A stretch of 11,527 nt of DNA from Clostridia bacterium (GTDB taxonomy: Bacteria; Bacillota; Clostridia; Christensenellales; Aristaeellaceae). The DNA lies in contig JAFZRB010000148.1 in NCBI GenBank assembly GCA_017620115.1, positions 1 to 11,527 of the forward strand. The letters are read 5' to 3'. How positions within the stretch are numbered: position 1 is the stretch's first letter; each line of letters opens with the position of its first letter. Below, in pieces: positions 1-6,575 of this stretch. Both the position numbers and the translations under genes were made by a program. The notes under the pieces are model-generated. The model ran no database searches. It was given only the letters and a program-made list of their open reading frames with translations, and was not told where the DNA came from.

Positions 1-185
1 CCGGTCAGCGCGCAGCCTCCCTCAGGCACGGTGAGCAGCGCTAGGCGATCCGCCTTCAGCAGCGGATTGTCCGCCTCACGAAACATGCGCCGCCCGTCAG
101 GACAGCGCATACCTCCCGCCGCGCAGATGCGCTTCATCCGCGCCGAGAACGCAATTTTCTCCGGCCAGTTCATTGGAACGCTCAT
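1..185 (-). CDS. Unrecognised protein, N-terminal 61 residues (runs off the window)
   Basis: This is an open frame starting at ATG 185 on the minus strand and continuing without a stop to the window edge. The start codon shares ATGA with the stop of the upstream glycosylase-like gene, and a GAGAGGG ribosome binding site lies about 5 bases before it, which favours this start over a second ATG at 173. The visible part is basic and rather polar, begins MSVPMNWPEKIAFSARMK, and contains two cysteines about seven residues apart (near residues 21 and 28). There is no signal peptide or membrane segment in this part. I do not recognise the family. The position at the end of a coupled gene train suggests co-expression with the two DNA glycosylases, but that is inference only. 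Confidence 0.7.
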   Translation of the reverse strand, partial: MSVPMNWPEKIAFSARMKRICAAGGMRCPDGRRMFREADNPLLKADRLALLTVPEGGCALT

Positions 186-763
186 TTTTTCCCTCTCAGC
201 GCCTCGCCCAGTCGGATCACATCCGCCTCGTAGGCGGGCCGCAGCGAGCGGTTGTAGATCACCGAAGCCGGATGATAGAGCGGATACAGCTTCGCGCCTT
301 CCCATTCGAGCCACCGGCCGTGCGCTTCGCCGATCACAGCCTGGCGTCCCGCCAGCGCCCTGAGCGGCACGTTTCCCAGCGTCACGATCACCTCGGGCTT
401 CACCAGCGCCAGCTCATGCCGGAGGAACGGCAGGCACAGCCGGATCTCCTCCTGCGAAGGCGCGCGGTTGACCAGATTGCCCGCCGGGGATGTCCTGACA
501 GGGCGGAATTTCACGGCGTTCGTGATATAAACGTCCTCGCGCCGGATGCCGGACAGCGCGAGGAATTCGTCGAGATTCTTTCCCGCGCGCCCTACGAACG
601 GACGGCCCTGCAGCGTTTCCTGCTCGCCCGGAGCCTCGCCGACCAGCGCCACGCGCGAGGGACAGCGCCCTTCGCCGAAAACCAGAATCTTCTGTTCCTC
701 CACATACAGCTTTTGAAAGAAGTCTGTCATTTCCCTGCGCAGCCTGTCCATGCCGTGCGTCAT
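182..763 (-). CDS. Family 4 uracil-DNA glycosylase paralogue lacking most Fe-S cysteines
   Basis: A protein of up to 193 residues that is clearly homologous to family 4 (thermophile-type) uracil-DNA glycosylases. It has the GEAPGEQE active-site motif at about residues 42-49, RPFVGRAG at 54-61, NAVKFRP at 82-88 and an HPAS motif near 164-167 in place of the usual HPSA. It aligns along its length with the next gene upstream. The four 4Fe-4S ligands of the family are mostly gone: there is no CxxC near the N-terminus, the NAVKC cysteine is Phe86, and only Cys110 remains. It may be a cluster-free uracil glycosylase or may have another base specificity. The ATG at 763 overlaps the upstream stop (ATGA), but the GGGAGG ribosome binding site abuts it with no spacer, so ATG 751 (12-base spacing) or ATG 730 could be the real start. 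Homology is firm; activity is not shown. Confidence 0.88.
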   Translation of the reverse strand: MTHGMDRLRREMTDFFQKLYVEEQKILVFGEGRCPSRVALVGEAPGEQETLQGRPFVGRAGKNLDEFLALSGIRREDVYITNAVKFRPVRTSPAGNLVNRAPSQEEIRLCLPFLRHELALVKPEVIVTLGNVPLRALAGRQAVIGEAHGRWLEWEGAKLYPLYHPASVIYNRSLRPAYEADVIRLGEALRGKK

Positions 764-1323
764 CCTCCCGCCAGTTCACGCGCCTTGTCGCGCACGAGTT
801 TGAAATCCTCCCACGCCGGACGCTTGAGCGTCTCGTCGCGCAGCAGCGCGGAGGGATGATACGTGGGCATGATCCACACGCCCTTCTTTTCCACCCACTT
901 GCCGCGATCGCGCGTCACGCGGAAGTCGTCTCCCAGCACGTCGCGCCCGGCCGTCGCTCCGAGCAGCACGATGATCCGCGGCCTCACCAGCGCCACCTGC
1001 GCGCGCAGGAAGGGACGGCACGCCGCGATTTCCTCGGGCGTGGGCGTGCGGTTGCCCGGCGGGCGGCACTTCACGGCGTTGCAGATATACACGCCGGTGC
1101 GCTCCATGCCGATGGCGTGGAGCATCTTCGTCAGCAGCTCGCCCGCGCGCCCTACGAACGGACGACCCAGCCGGTCTTCATCCGCGCCCGGCCCTTCGCC
1201 GATGAACATGATATCCGCCGTCGGCGACCCTTCGCCGGGCACGACGCGCTGGCAGCCCGCGCGCAGCGGGCAGGCGCTGCACGCTTCGATCCCGCTCATC
1301 AGCTCCGCCCACGATGTGGTCAT
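760..1323 (-). CDS. Family 4 (Fe-S) uracil-DNA glycosylase
   Basis: A 187-residue protein with all hallmarks of the family 4 uracil-DNA glycosylases, which remove uracil from DNA at the first step of base excision repair in the cytoplasm. The four 4Fe-4S ligands are visible: Cys15 and Cys18 (CSAC), Cys86 (NAVKC) and Cys102 (AAC). The spacing closely matches the characterised Thermus enzyme. The active-site motif GEGPGADED lies at residues 42-50, RPFVGRAG at 54-61, and the second catalytic motif YHPSAL at 155-160. The length is normal for the family. The start ATG 1323 has a GGAGG ribosome binding site about 7 bases upstream. Its stop overlaps the start of the downstream paralogue (ATGA), so the two glycosylases are translationally coupled. 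It lies 44 bases downstream of a small membrane-protein gene in the same direction. Confidence 0.95.
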   Translation of the reverse strand: MTTSWAELMSGIEACSACPLRAGCQRVVPGEGSPTADIMFIGEGPGADEDRLGRPFVGRAGELLTKMLHAIGMERTGVYICNAVKCRPPGNRTPTPEEIAACRPFLRAQVALVRPRIIVLLGATAGRDVLGDDFRVTRDRGKWVEKKGVWIMPTYHPSALLRDETLKRPAWEDFKLVRDKARELAGG

Positions 1324-1367
1324 ACGTATTCCTCCGCTCCGCGTGTTCCCTTGCGTGGGATCCGCTT

Positions 1368-1583
1368 TCAGCCGAAAGCGCTTATGATCGGATTCTTCAG
1401 GCTGTCGATCACCTGGGGCAGATCGCCCCGCAGCCAGGTGAACAGGGTGGTGAGCAGCACCACGCAGGCCAGAATCACAAAAAACGCCGCCACGGTTCCC
1501 ACAAAATCACCCATGCCGGCCAGCACCATGAATGTCGTGCGACGTCGGCTGGCTTCCTTCTTCGTATAACCTCGTTTGGCCAT
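1368..1583 (-). CDS. Small single-pass membrane protein (71 aa), unknown function
   Basis: A 71-residue protein beginning MAKRGYTKKEASRRR. The basic head (about residues 3-15) is followed by one strongly hydrophobic segment (about 28-50, rich in V, L, F and A) and a short polar tail ending in NPIISAFG. The positive-inside rule would place the N-terminus in the cytoplasm. The ATG at 1583 is chosen over an in-frame codon at 1631 because a GAGGTGA ribosome binding site sits 6 to 7 bases upstream of it and the longer form would overlap the end of trmL. It lies 29 bases after trmL and 44 bases before the glycosylase gene, all co-directional, so it is probably part of the same transcript. I do not recognise a family and assign no function. 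The codon pattern and placement make it a believable gene. Confidence 0.75.
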   Translation of the reverse strand: MAKRGYTKKEASRRRTTFMVLAGMGDFVGTVAAFFVILACVVLLTTLFTWLRGDLPQVIDSLKNPIISAFG

Positions 1584-1612
1584 GGTATTCACCTCAAGCC
1601 CTGTGTCAATAT

Positions 1613-2125
1613 TTAAACGTAATCCGTCCACGCGAGTCCGTCGTTCGACCGCGTCAGGCTGCCCGCCTTCTCGAGTCCGGCAAAGCCCTGCTGCCTGAGC
1701 GCTTCATAGAGTACGACAGCCACCGAGTTGGACAGATTCAGCGACCGCGCCTCCGCCCGCATGGGAATGCGCACGCAGCGGTCGTATTCCCGGCGCAGCA
1801 GCGCCTCGTCCAGTCCGCGCGACTCCCGGCCGAACACGAGATAATCGTCAGGCCCGTAGCGCACGTCGCAGTAAGAGCGCGGCGCCTTCGTGCTGGCGTA
1901 ATAACACGCCGCGCCGGGATTTTTGGCGAAAAACTCATCCAGGCTGTCGTATACGGTGTAGCGCATGAGGTTCCAGTAGTCCAGTCCCGCGCGTTTCAGG
2001 TATTTGTCCGCCAGGCTGAAGCCCAGCGGTCTGATGAGATGCAGATGCGAGCCCGTCGCGGCGCAGGTACGGGCGATGTTGCCCGTGTTCTGAGGGATCT
2101 CCGGCTCAACCAGCACGATGTTCAT
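1613..2125 (-). CDS. trmL: tRNA (cytidine(34)/uridine(34)-2'-O)-methyltransferase TrmL
   Basis: A 170-residue SPOUT-class methyltransferase. In this family the enzyme uses S-adenosylmethionine to methylate the 2'-hydroxyl of the wobble nucleotide of certain leucine tRNAs in the cytoplasm. The N-terminal signature NIVLVEPEIPQNTGNIART (residues 2-20) is characteristic. The knot-forming cofactor motifs are present as FGRESRGL in the middle and IPM...RSLNLSNSVAVVLYE near the C-terminus. The length is close to the roughly 160 residues usual for the family. The start ATG 2125 overlaps the upstream HAD gene stop (ATGA) and has GGGAG 6 bases upstream, so translation is likely coupled. The C-terminal extension after the last motif (about 25 residues) is not conserved as far as I can judge. 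The TrmL assignment is strong; tRNA specificity is inferred from the family. Confidence 0.95.
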   Translation of the reverse strand: MNIVLVEPEIPQNTGNIARTCAATGSHLHLIRPLGFSLADKYLKRAGLDYWNLMRYTVYDSLDEFFAKNPGAACYYASTKAPRSYCDVRYGPDDYLVFGRESRGLDEALLRREYDRCVRIPMRAEARSLNLSNSVAVVLYEALRQQGFAGLEKAGSLTRSNDGLAWTDYV

Positions 2126-2958
2126 AAGCAGCTCCCATCCGATTCATCCCCGCGCGCCAGCGTTTCCAGCACCCGCGCCACGCCGTCGTCGTCGTGCCGC
2201 GGGGCGATGAGGCGCGCGCAGCGCCTGACCTCGTCCACGGCGTTCTCCATCGCCACCGGCCAGCCGGCCTCGCGCAGCATGTCCAGATCGTTGGTCTGAT
2301 CGCCGAAGGCCATGATGTTTTCCCGTGCGATGCCGCGCGTCCGGGCAAGCCAGCGTACCGCGCGGCCTTTGCCCGCGCCTTCGCGCATGATTTCAAGGTT
2401 GTCGCTCCCGGACTGCGACAGCGACAGCGGAAGGCCGCGAAGGCACGAGCGCGCCACGTCGATCCGGCTTTGCTCGTCTGAAAATACGATGAGCTTGCGC
2501 GCCTTCTTCGGACCTTCCGACAGCAGCCGCGCCACGTCCTCGACGAATTCCACCGTGCCGTCGGCATTGAAGCCCGGCGCGTGGTGGCGAAACCTCATGG
2601 GCGTGCGGTTGGCCATGTAGATATGCTCGTCGGAATAGCATTCCACATACAGCCCGGCTTCCACGAGACGGTGGGCCGCCTCGCGCGCCAGCGCCTCCGG
2701 CAGGCAGTTCCCGAACACGACGGGCCCTTCCGCGGAGGCGTCGATCCGCGCTCCGTTGCTGGAGATGATCACGCATTCCCGCAGACCGATGCCCAGCGCG
2801 AAAGGGCGAACGGCCTCGAAGCTGCGCCCGCTGGCGAAGGCGACGATCACGCCGCGCGCCCGGCAGGCGAGCAGCGCCCGCGCCGTGCGGGGAGAGATCT
2901 CGCGGTTCGCATCCAGCAGGGTGCCGTCCAGATCGGTGACGACGAGACGGATATCCAT
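2122..2958 (-). CDS. Cof-type HAD-superfamily phosphatase
   Basis: A 278-residue HAD hydrolase of the Cof/YidA type, which dephosphorylates small phosphorylated metabolites such as sugar phosphates or cofactors. Motif I is DLDGT at residues 9-13, with Asp9 the expected nucleophile and Asp11 the acid/base. Motif II is the serine in FASGR (Ser43). A lysine in the GAGKGRAV stretch can serve as motif III. Motif IV is FGDQTNDLDML, whose acidic residues bind magnesium. The region between motifs II and III fits a C2-type cap domain. The ATG at 2958 is preferred over a GTG one codon upstream because it forms a TGATG stop-start overlap with the upstream VanW gene. The downstream end overlaps trmL (ATGA). 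The substrate cannot be read from the sequence. Confidence 0.93.
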   Translation of the reverse strand: MDIRLVVTDLDGTLLDANREISPRTARALLACRARGVIVAFASGRSFEAVRPFALGIGLRECVIISSNGARIDASAEGPVVFGNCLPEALAREAAHRLVEAGLYVECYSDEHIYMANRTPMRFRHHAPGFNADGTVEFVEDVARLLSEGPKKARKLIVFSDEQSRIDVARSCLRGLPLSLSQSGSDNLEIMREGAGKGRAVRWLARTRGIARENIMAFGDQTNDLDMLREAGWPVAMENAVDEVRRCARLIAPRHDDDGVARVLETLARGDESDGSCL

Positions 2959-4502
2959 CACTGCCCCACGCTGTACTTCGCGCCCGAAGCAGCGTAGCTG
3001 CTGCGGCAGTACAGCTCGCGGCTGATCTCCGTGCCGTCCGCGCTGTGATAGACCTTGTAGGACTCGCAGTAGTAGCCGTAGCGCGCCGGGTCGATCAGCT
3101 TCTTCTGTCCGGTTGGCAGATCCTTGGTATAGATGTAGATATCCTCGCCGGGTTCGAACTCCTCAACGACCTGCGCCTCTATGGTGATGTAAACGCCGTT
3201 TTCGAGCTTTTCGCCGTAGAGATAGATGGTAATCCAGCGCGTTTCCGTGTTGTATTCTGTCACGATGTACACGGGGTATTCCGTGTCGTTCAGGAACCTG
3301 AAATCCTGATTCGGCCAGGACACCGCCGCGTCCTTGCCCTTGTCCACATAGCTTACGGGCCGCGAATGCGGGCTGCGCGAGATCAGCTCGAGATCCGATT
3401 TGGCAACGGCGTTGAACAGCGTCGTGGAGACCTGGCAGATGCCGCCGCCGTATTCCTCGGTCACGAGGTCGTCCTTGAACGCGCCGGCCATTTTGAAGCC
3501 CGCGCTCGCTGTGCGCTCGCCGATGGTGCCGTTGAAGGAGAACAGGTCGCCCGGTTCGATGCGCATGCCGTTGAGGATGCTGAGCGCCAGAGAGATATTT
3601 GAGCGCCTGTTGCGGTCGCCCTCAACGAACGTGCGTGCGGAAGCCATGAGGCCCATCCGGCTGCTGATATCGCTCACGCTGACCGTGGGCTGGACGATTT
3701 GCTGGTTCACGGTCACGACCTGGCCGCCACCTGACTGCAGCGCGGCGAGCGTGTCCTGATAGAGCTGATCGGCGTCTACATAGGTGCCGGTCTTCTCTGT
3801 GGCGTAGGAAAACTCGAGCGTATCGGTATCGAAGGCGATGATCTGCGCGTCCTGCGCGGGGACGCTCAGCTCGCTGGCGATGTCGTCGGTGACGGCGCGC
3901 AGCCGCGCCGTGTCATATCCCTGCGACACCGCGAAGTTCGCGCCGTTCTGCCGCACCTGGCGGATCGCCCGGTACCGCTCCGAAACACTGCCCTCGTGGC
4001 CGACCTGCCACGCCGCGCGAACCACGTCTTCATAGTCGGAGGCGTAGTCCAGATCGCCGGCGGTGATCTGCCAGGTTCGCCCGTTGCAGGCGACGCTCAC
4101 ATTCAGGCCGGCGCGGATCGCCTGATCCTGCGCGGCCAGCTCGGAGAGCACATCGTTCTTCGCGCGGCCGGTCACATCCTGTCCGTTGACGGAGATGCCC
4201 GGATAGAAACCCGGCATGTCGACCGCCTCGCGCATGAGCACAAACTGATCGTACTGCTTCTTCTCGCTCATCGCCGTCACGCTCAGCCCGGCCAGTATCA
4301 CGATCATGACGATGGTGACGGGCCAGGCCCACCAGGCGCTCCGGTTGTTTTTCTTCTTTTTTCTGCTTTTCGCGGACGATTTGCCCCTGGCTGAAGCGCT
4401 TTTCTTCGCCGCGGCTGACTTTTTGGCCTTCGCCTTCTTATGCTTCGCCTCGTATGCCTCGAAGACGTCGATCTCTGCGGCGCCTTTTTTCTTTTCAGCC
4501 AT
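2958..4502 (-). CDS. Membrane-anchored VanW-domain protein with Lys-rich cytoplasmic tail
   Basis: A 514-residue protein. Residues 1-55 are very rich in Lys, Ala and Ser and strongly basic. One transmembrane segment follows at about 59-78, so the bulk should be extracytoplasmic. Residues around 95-270 resemble the putative peptidoglycan-binding domain that usually precedes VanW. The VanW domain lies at roughly 288-425 and has the diagnostic GGGICQVSTTL at 352-362. The C-terminal 80 residues (YKVYHSADGTEISRE and surroundings) are reminiscent of a G5-like or related beta domain, but weakly so. VanW proteins are named from a vancomycin-resistance cluster, yet they are common in Clostridia without resistance and their biochemical role is unclear; a cell-wall role is inferred. 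The start ATG 4502 has GGGAG 7 bases upstream. It heads the minus-strand gene train and shares TGATG with the HAD gene. Confidence 0.93.
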   Translation of the reverse strand: MAEKKKGAAEIDVFEAYEAKHKKAKAKKSAAAKKSASARGKSSAKSRKKKKNNRSAWWAWPVTIVMIVILAGLSVTAMSEKKQYDQFVLMREAVDMPGFYPGISVNGQDVTGRAKNDVLSELAAQDQAIRAGLNVSVACNGRTWQITAGDLDYASDYEDVVRAAWQVGHEGSVSERYRAIRQVRQNGANFAVSQGYDTARLRAVTDDIASELSVPAQDAQIIAFDTDTLEFSYATEKTGTYVDADQLYQDTLAALQSGGGQVVTVNQQIVQPTVSVSDISSRMGLMASARTFVEGDRNRRSNISLALSILNGMRIEPGDLFSFNGTIGERTASAGFKMAGAFKDDLVTEEYGGGICQVSTTLFNAVAKSDLELISRSPHSRPVSYVDKGKDAAVSWPNQDFRFLNDTEYPVYIVTEYNTETRWITIYLYGEKLENGVYITIEAQVVEEFEPGEDIYIYTKDLPTGQKKLIDPARYGYYCESYKVYHSADGTEISRELYCRSSYAASGAKYSVGQ

Positions 4503-4626
4503 GATACTGCTCCCTTATGCACATTCTAATCCAAATAATAGACGCTCTCCGCCCGCGTTTCGTTTCGGGCTGCAGCCCCGCGCAGCCTGTATTTCTGTTT
4601 TTTTACCTCAGCTTCTTGTTTCAGAC
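4503..4626 (-). other. Gap between rqcH and the VanW gene; no convincing promoter or terminator
   Basis: This 124-base stretch separates rqcH from the VanW gene, both on the minus strand. It contains a 12-base perfect palindrome (GGGCTGCAGCCC, 4567-4578), but no T-tract follows it on the minus strand, so it is not a standard terminator. A TAGAAT hexamer upstream of the VanW start could be a -10 box, but I find no acceptable -35 about 17 bases before it. The VanW train may therefore be read through from the rqcH promoter or may use a promoter I cannot recognise. Confidence 0.4.
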
Positions 4627-6351
4627 TCAGTCCCGCGCGATAACCTCGCGCGGCTGGACATAGAGCGTCTTCTGGTGCGTGTAAATCACGAAGCCGGGTT
4701 TTGCGCCGGAGGGCTTTTTGACGTAGCGCCGGAGCGTGTAGTCGACCGGCACGCGGCTGCCCGTGCGGCCCTTGCTGTAATAGGCGGCCAGCGACGCCGC
4801 CTCGCCGATGGTCTGATCTCCGGGGTTTTCGCCCACGATGATCACGTGAGAACCCGGCATGTCCTTGGCGTGCAGCCAGACCTCGTCCGGCTGAGCGCTG
4901 GCGGTCAGCTTGTCGTTCTGCAGGTTGTTTTTGCCCACCAGGATGACCGTACCGTCGCTCGCAGCGAGCTTCAGCGGACGGCTCGGCGGCAGGCTCTTCA
5001 GCTCCCGCCGGTTCCGGCTGGGCTTCACGTAGCCCTCCCGCTCCAGCTCCGCGCGAATCTCATAAAGCTCCGCCTCCTCGGTGCACTTGGTGAGGTTCTC
5101 CATCTGGCCTTCGAGGTAGGCGAGCTCCTCCTCGGTGCGTTCCTTCTGCTCGGCAGCCAGGCGGCGGGCCGAACGCGCCTTCTGATAGAGCTTGAAGTAG
5201 CGCTGCGCGTTCGCCGCGGGCGTGAGCTTCACATCCAGCTCAATGCGCAGGGGAGCGCAGTCCGGGTCGTAATAGTTGGGCAGCTCCACCGATTTCGCGC
5301 CTTTTTCCACCATGTATAGGCTGGCCGACAGCAACTCGCCCTTCACGCGGTATTCCTCCATGCGCTCGCTGTCCATGAGCGCGTTCAGCTGCAGCCCCAG
5401 TTTTTTTTCGCAGCGCTCGATGTTATTCTTTAAAACGCGGTTGAGCGCGCTCGCCTTCTGGCGGATGCGTTCGACACGATCGCGCGTGCGGAAATACGCC
5501 TCCTGCGCCTCGGAAAGCGAAGGCATCGGCCTGCTCTCCAGGCCGGCGCGGGTGAGATAAGCGAAGGGCGTCACGTCGACAGCCTTACCCTCTTCATCGA
5601 GCACCAGCATGGGGCGCGCCATGCTCGGGAAAGCCGCCGCGAGCTCGCACACCCGCCGTGCGAGGACGGCCGCGTCGAGCTCTTCCAGCCGCGCCTCGCT
5701 GTCTCCGGCGGCGCGCATGCAGATTTCCCGCGCCGTCTGCGGCGAGAGGCCGGTCACGGCGTTTTGCAGCGCTTTGAAGGCCGGCCCGGCGCTCTCCCGG
5801 AGCCGCGCGGCCAGCTCGTCCGGCTCGAGGGCGGCAGAATCCAGCTTGCCCTGCTGCGGGGGACGTTCATACATGAGCCCCGGCAACACCTCGCGCACCC
5901 GGCTGATCTCGTCGGTCACGCGGCACACGCTGTCGATGATCTTTCCGCCGCTTTGCGTGAGGATGAGATTTGAGTATTTGCCCATGAACTCGCATATCAG
6001 CGTGCGCACCGCGTAGTCGCCCATTTCGTCCAGCGCCTCGAAGTCGATCTCGGCGATGCGGTCGCCGCCCACCTGGCGGATCTCCAGAACGCGCGCGCCC
6101 AGGACGTGCTTCCTCATAAGCATGCAGAAGGTGGGCGGCTCCAGCGGGTTGCTTTTCTTTTCCCGCGTGAGGTGAATGCGCGCGCTGTTCGCGCTGGCGG
6201 ATACGAGCAGAAGGTGATTCTCCCCCCTGTTCCGGATGGTCAGGAGAATCTCGTCGCGTTCGGGCTGCGTCACCTTGTCCACGCGGCCGCCCGCGAGCTT
6301 ATCGTTCAGCTCGCGCGTCATAAAACCCAGCATAACGCCGTCCATCGGCAT
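4627..6351 (-). CDS. rqcH: RqcH / NFACT-family ribosome quality control protein
   Basis: A 574-residue NFACT-family protein, the bacterial relative of eukaryotic Rqc2/NEMF (older annotations call it fibronectin-binding protein FbpA/YloA). It binds 50S subunits blocked by peptidyl-tRNA and recruits alanyl-tRNA to add C-terminal alanine tails that mark the stalled peptide for degradation. The NFACT-N domain occupies the first half and has Asp97-Arg98 in VGGDRIAEIDF, the same positions as the DR pair essential for tailing in Bacillus subtilis. A coiled-coil stretch lies in the middle (about residues 290-430). The NFACT-R domain lies near the C-terminus with DEVWLHAKDMPGSHVII. ATG 6351 is chosen because GGAGG lies 9 bases upstream and the resulting length matches the family. 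An upstream in-frame ATG at 6555 would run through the promoter region. Confidence 0.96.
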   Translation of the reverse strand: MPMDGVMLGFMTRELNDKLAGGRVDKVTQPERDEILLTIRNRGENHLLLVSASANSARIHLTREKKSNPLEPPTFCMLMRKHVLGARVLEIRQVGGDRIAEIDFEALDEMGDYAVRTLICEFMGKYSNLILTQSGGKIIDSVCRVTDEISRVREVLPGLMYERPPQQGKLDSAALEPDELAARLRESAGPAFKALQNAVTGLSPQTAREICMRAAGDSEARLEELDAAVLARRVCELAAAFPSMARPMLVLDEEGKAVDVTPFAYLTRAGLESRPMPSLSEAQEAYFRTRDRVERIRQKASALNRVLKNNIERCEKKLGLQLNALMDSERMEEYRVKGELLSASLYMVEKGAKSVELPNYYDPDCAPLRIELDVKLTPAANAQRYFKLYQKARSARRLAAEQKERTEEELAYLEGQMENLTKCTEEAELYEIRAELEREGYVKPSRNRRELKSLPPSRPLKLAASDGTVILVGKNNLQNDKLTASAQPDEVWLHAKDMPGSHVIIVGENPGDQTIGEAASLAAYYSKGRTGSRVPVDYTLRRYVKKPSGAKPGFVIYTHQKTLYVQPREVIARD

Positions 6352-6391
6352 AATCGTGTTCCTCCATAGCATTGACGGGATGATGGTTTTT

Positions 6392-6420
6392 ATTATATCA
6401 GACGGAGGGGATTTTTTCAA
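6392..6420 (-). promoter_or_regulatory. Promoter of rqcH
   Basis: On the minus strand TTGAAA (6415-6420) is followed, after exactly 17 bases, by a consensus TATAAT (6392-6397). This is a near-perfect housekeeping sigma-factor promoter. The predicted transcript would start near 6385 and give a leader of about 34 bases before ATG 6351. Confidence 0.85.
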
Positions 6421-6424
6421 TCGC

Positions 6425-6546
6425 GAATTGGGAACGCCATATGCTCTGTTTGATTTCAGCGAAAACAAACCTTGCCTTAACAAACAGGCCATGCTATAAT
6501 GCAGCTGGGAATACTTGGACAGACTTCGATTCCTCATTCCCAATTC
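6425..6546. repeat. 10-base inverted repeat flanking the fucosidase promoter
   Basis: GAATTGGGAA at 6425-6434 and its exact reverse complement at 6537-6546 bracket a 122-base segment containing the fucosidase promoter and part of its leader. Outside the perfect arms, pairing resumes as AA/TT and TTTTT/AAAAA after a four-base mismatch, giving longer imperfect arms (6413-6434 and 6537-6558). No target-site duplication is evident. Confidence 0.5.
6472..6500 (+). promoter_or_regulatory. Promoter of the fucosidase gene (extended -10)
   Basis: TTGCCT (6472-6477) and TATAAT (6495-6500) are separated by 17 bases, and a TG dinucleotide one base upstream of the -10 box makes it an extended -10 element. 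The predicted start near 6507 leaves a leader of about 70 bases before ATG 6576. Confidence 0.75.
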
Positions 6547-6575
6547 CAATTTCAAAAAGAGATGGGGGTATTACA

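Noticed and set aside
2958..4502. A vancomycin-resistance gene
   Set aside because: The VanW domain alone does not imply resistance. No vanA/B-type ligase, vanH, vanX or two-component system is in the window.
4567..4578. GGGCTGCAGCCC palindrome as a terminator of rqcH
   Set aside because: No T-tract follows it on the minus strand and the stem would have almost no loop.
4306..5319. A 337-residue plus-strand frame across the VanW/rqcH junction
   Set aside because: It is antisense to two firmly identified genes, spans their intergenic gap and has a composition typical of shadow frames (stretches rich in Arg, Ala, Leu).
6352..6555. N-terminal extension of RqcH from an ATG at 6555
   Set aside because: The extension crosses the rqcH promoter. 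The ATG at 6351 has a good ribosome binding site and puts Asp97-Arg98 at the expected positions.
6441..6575. N-terminal extension of the fucosidase from 6441
   Set aside because: It would begin upstream of the gene's own promoter; the ATG at 6576 has a ribosome binding site and fits the family start.
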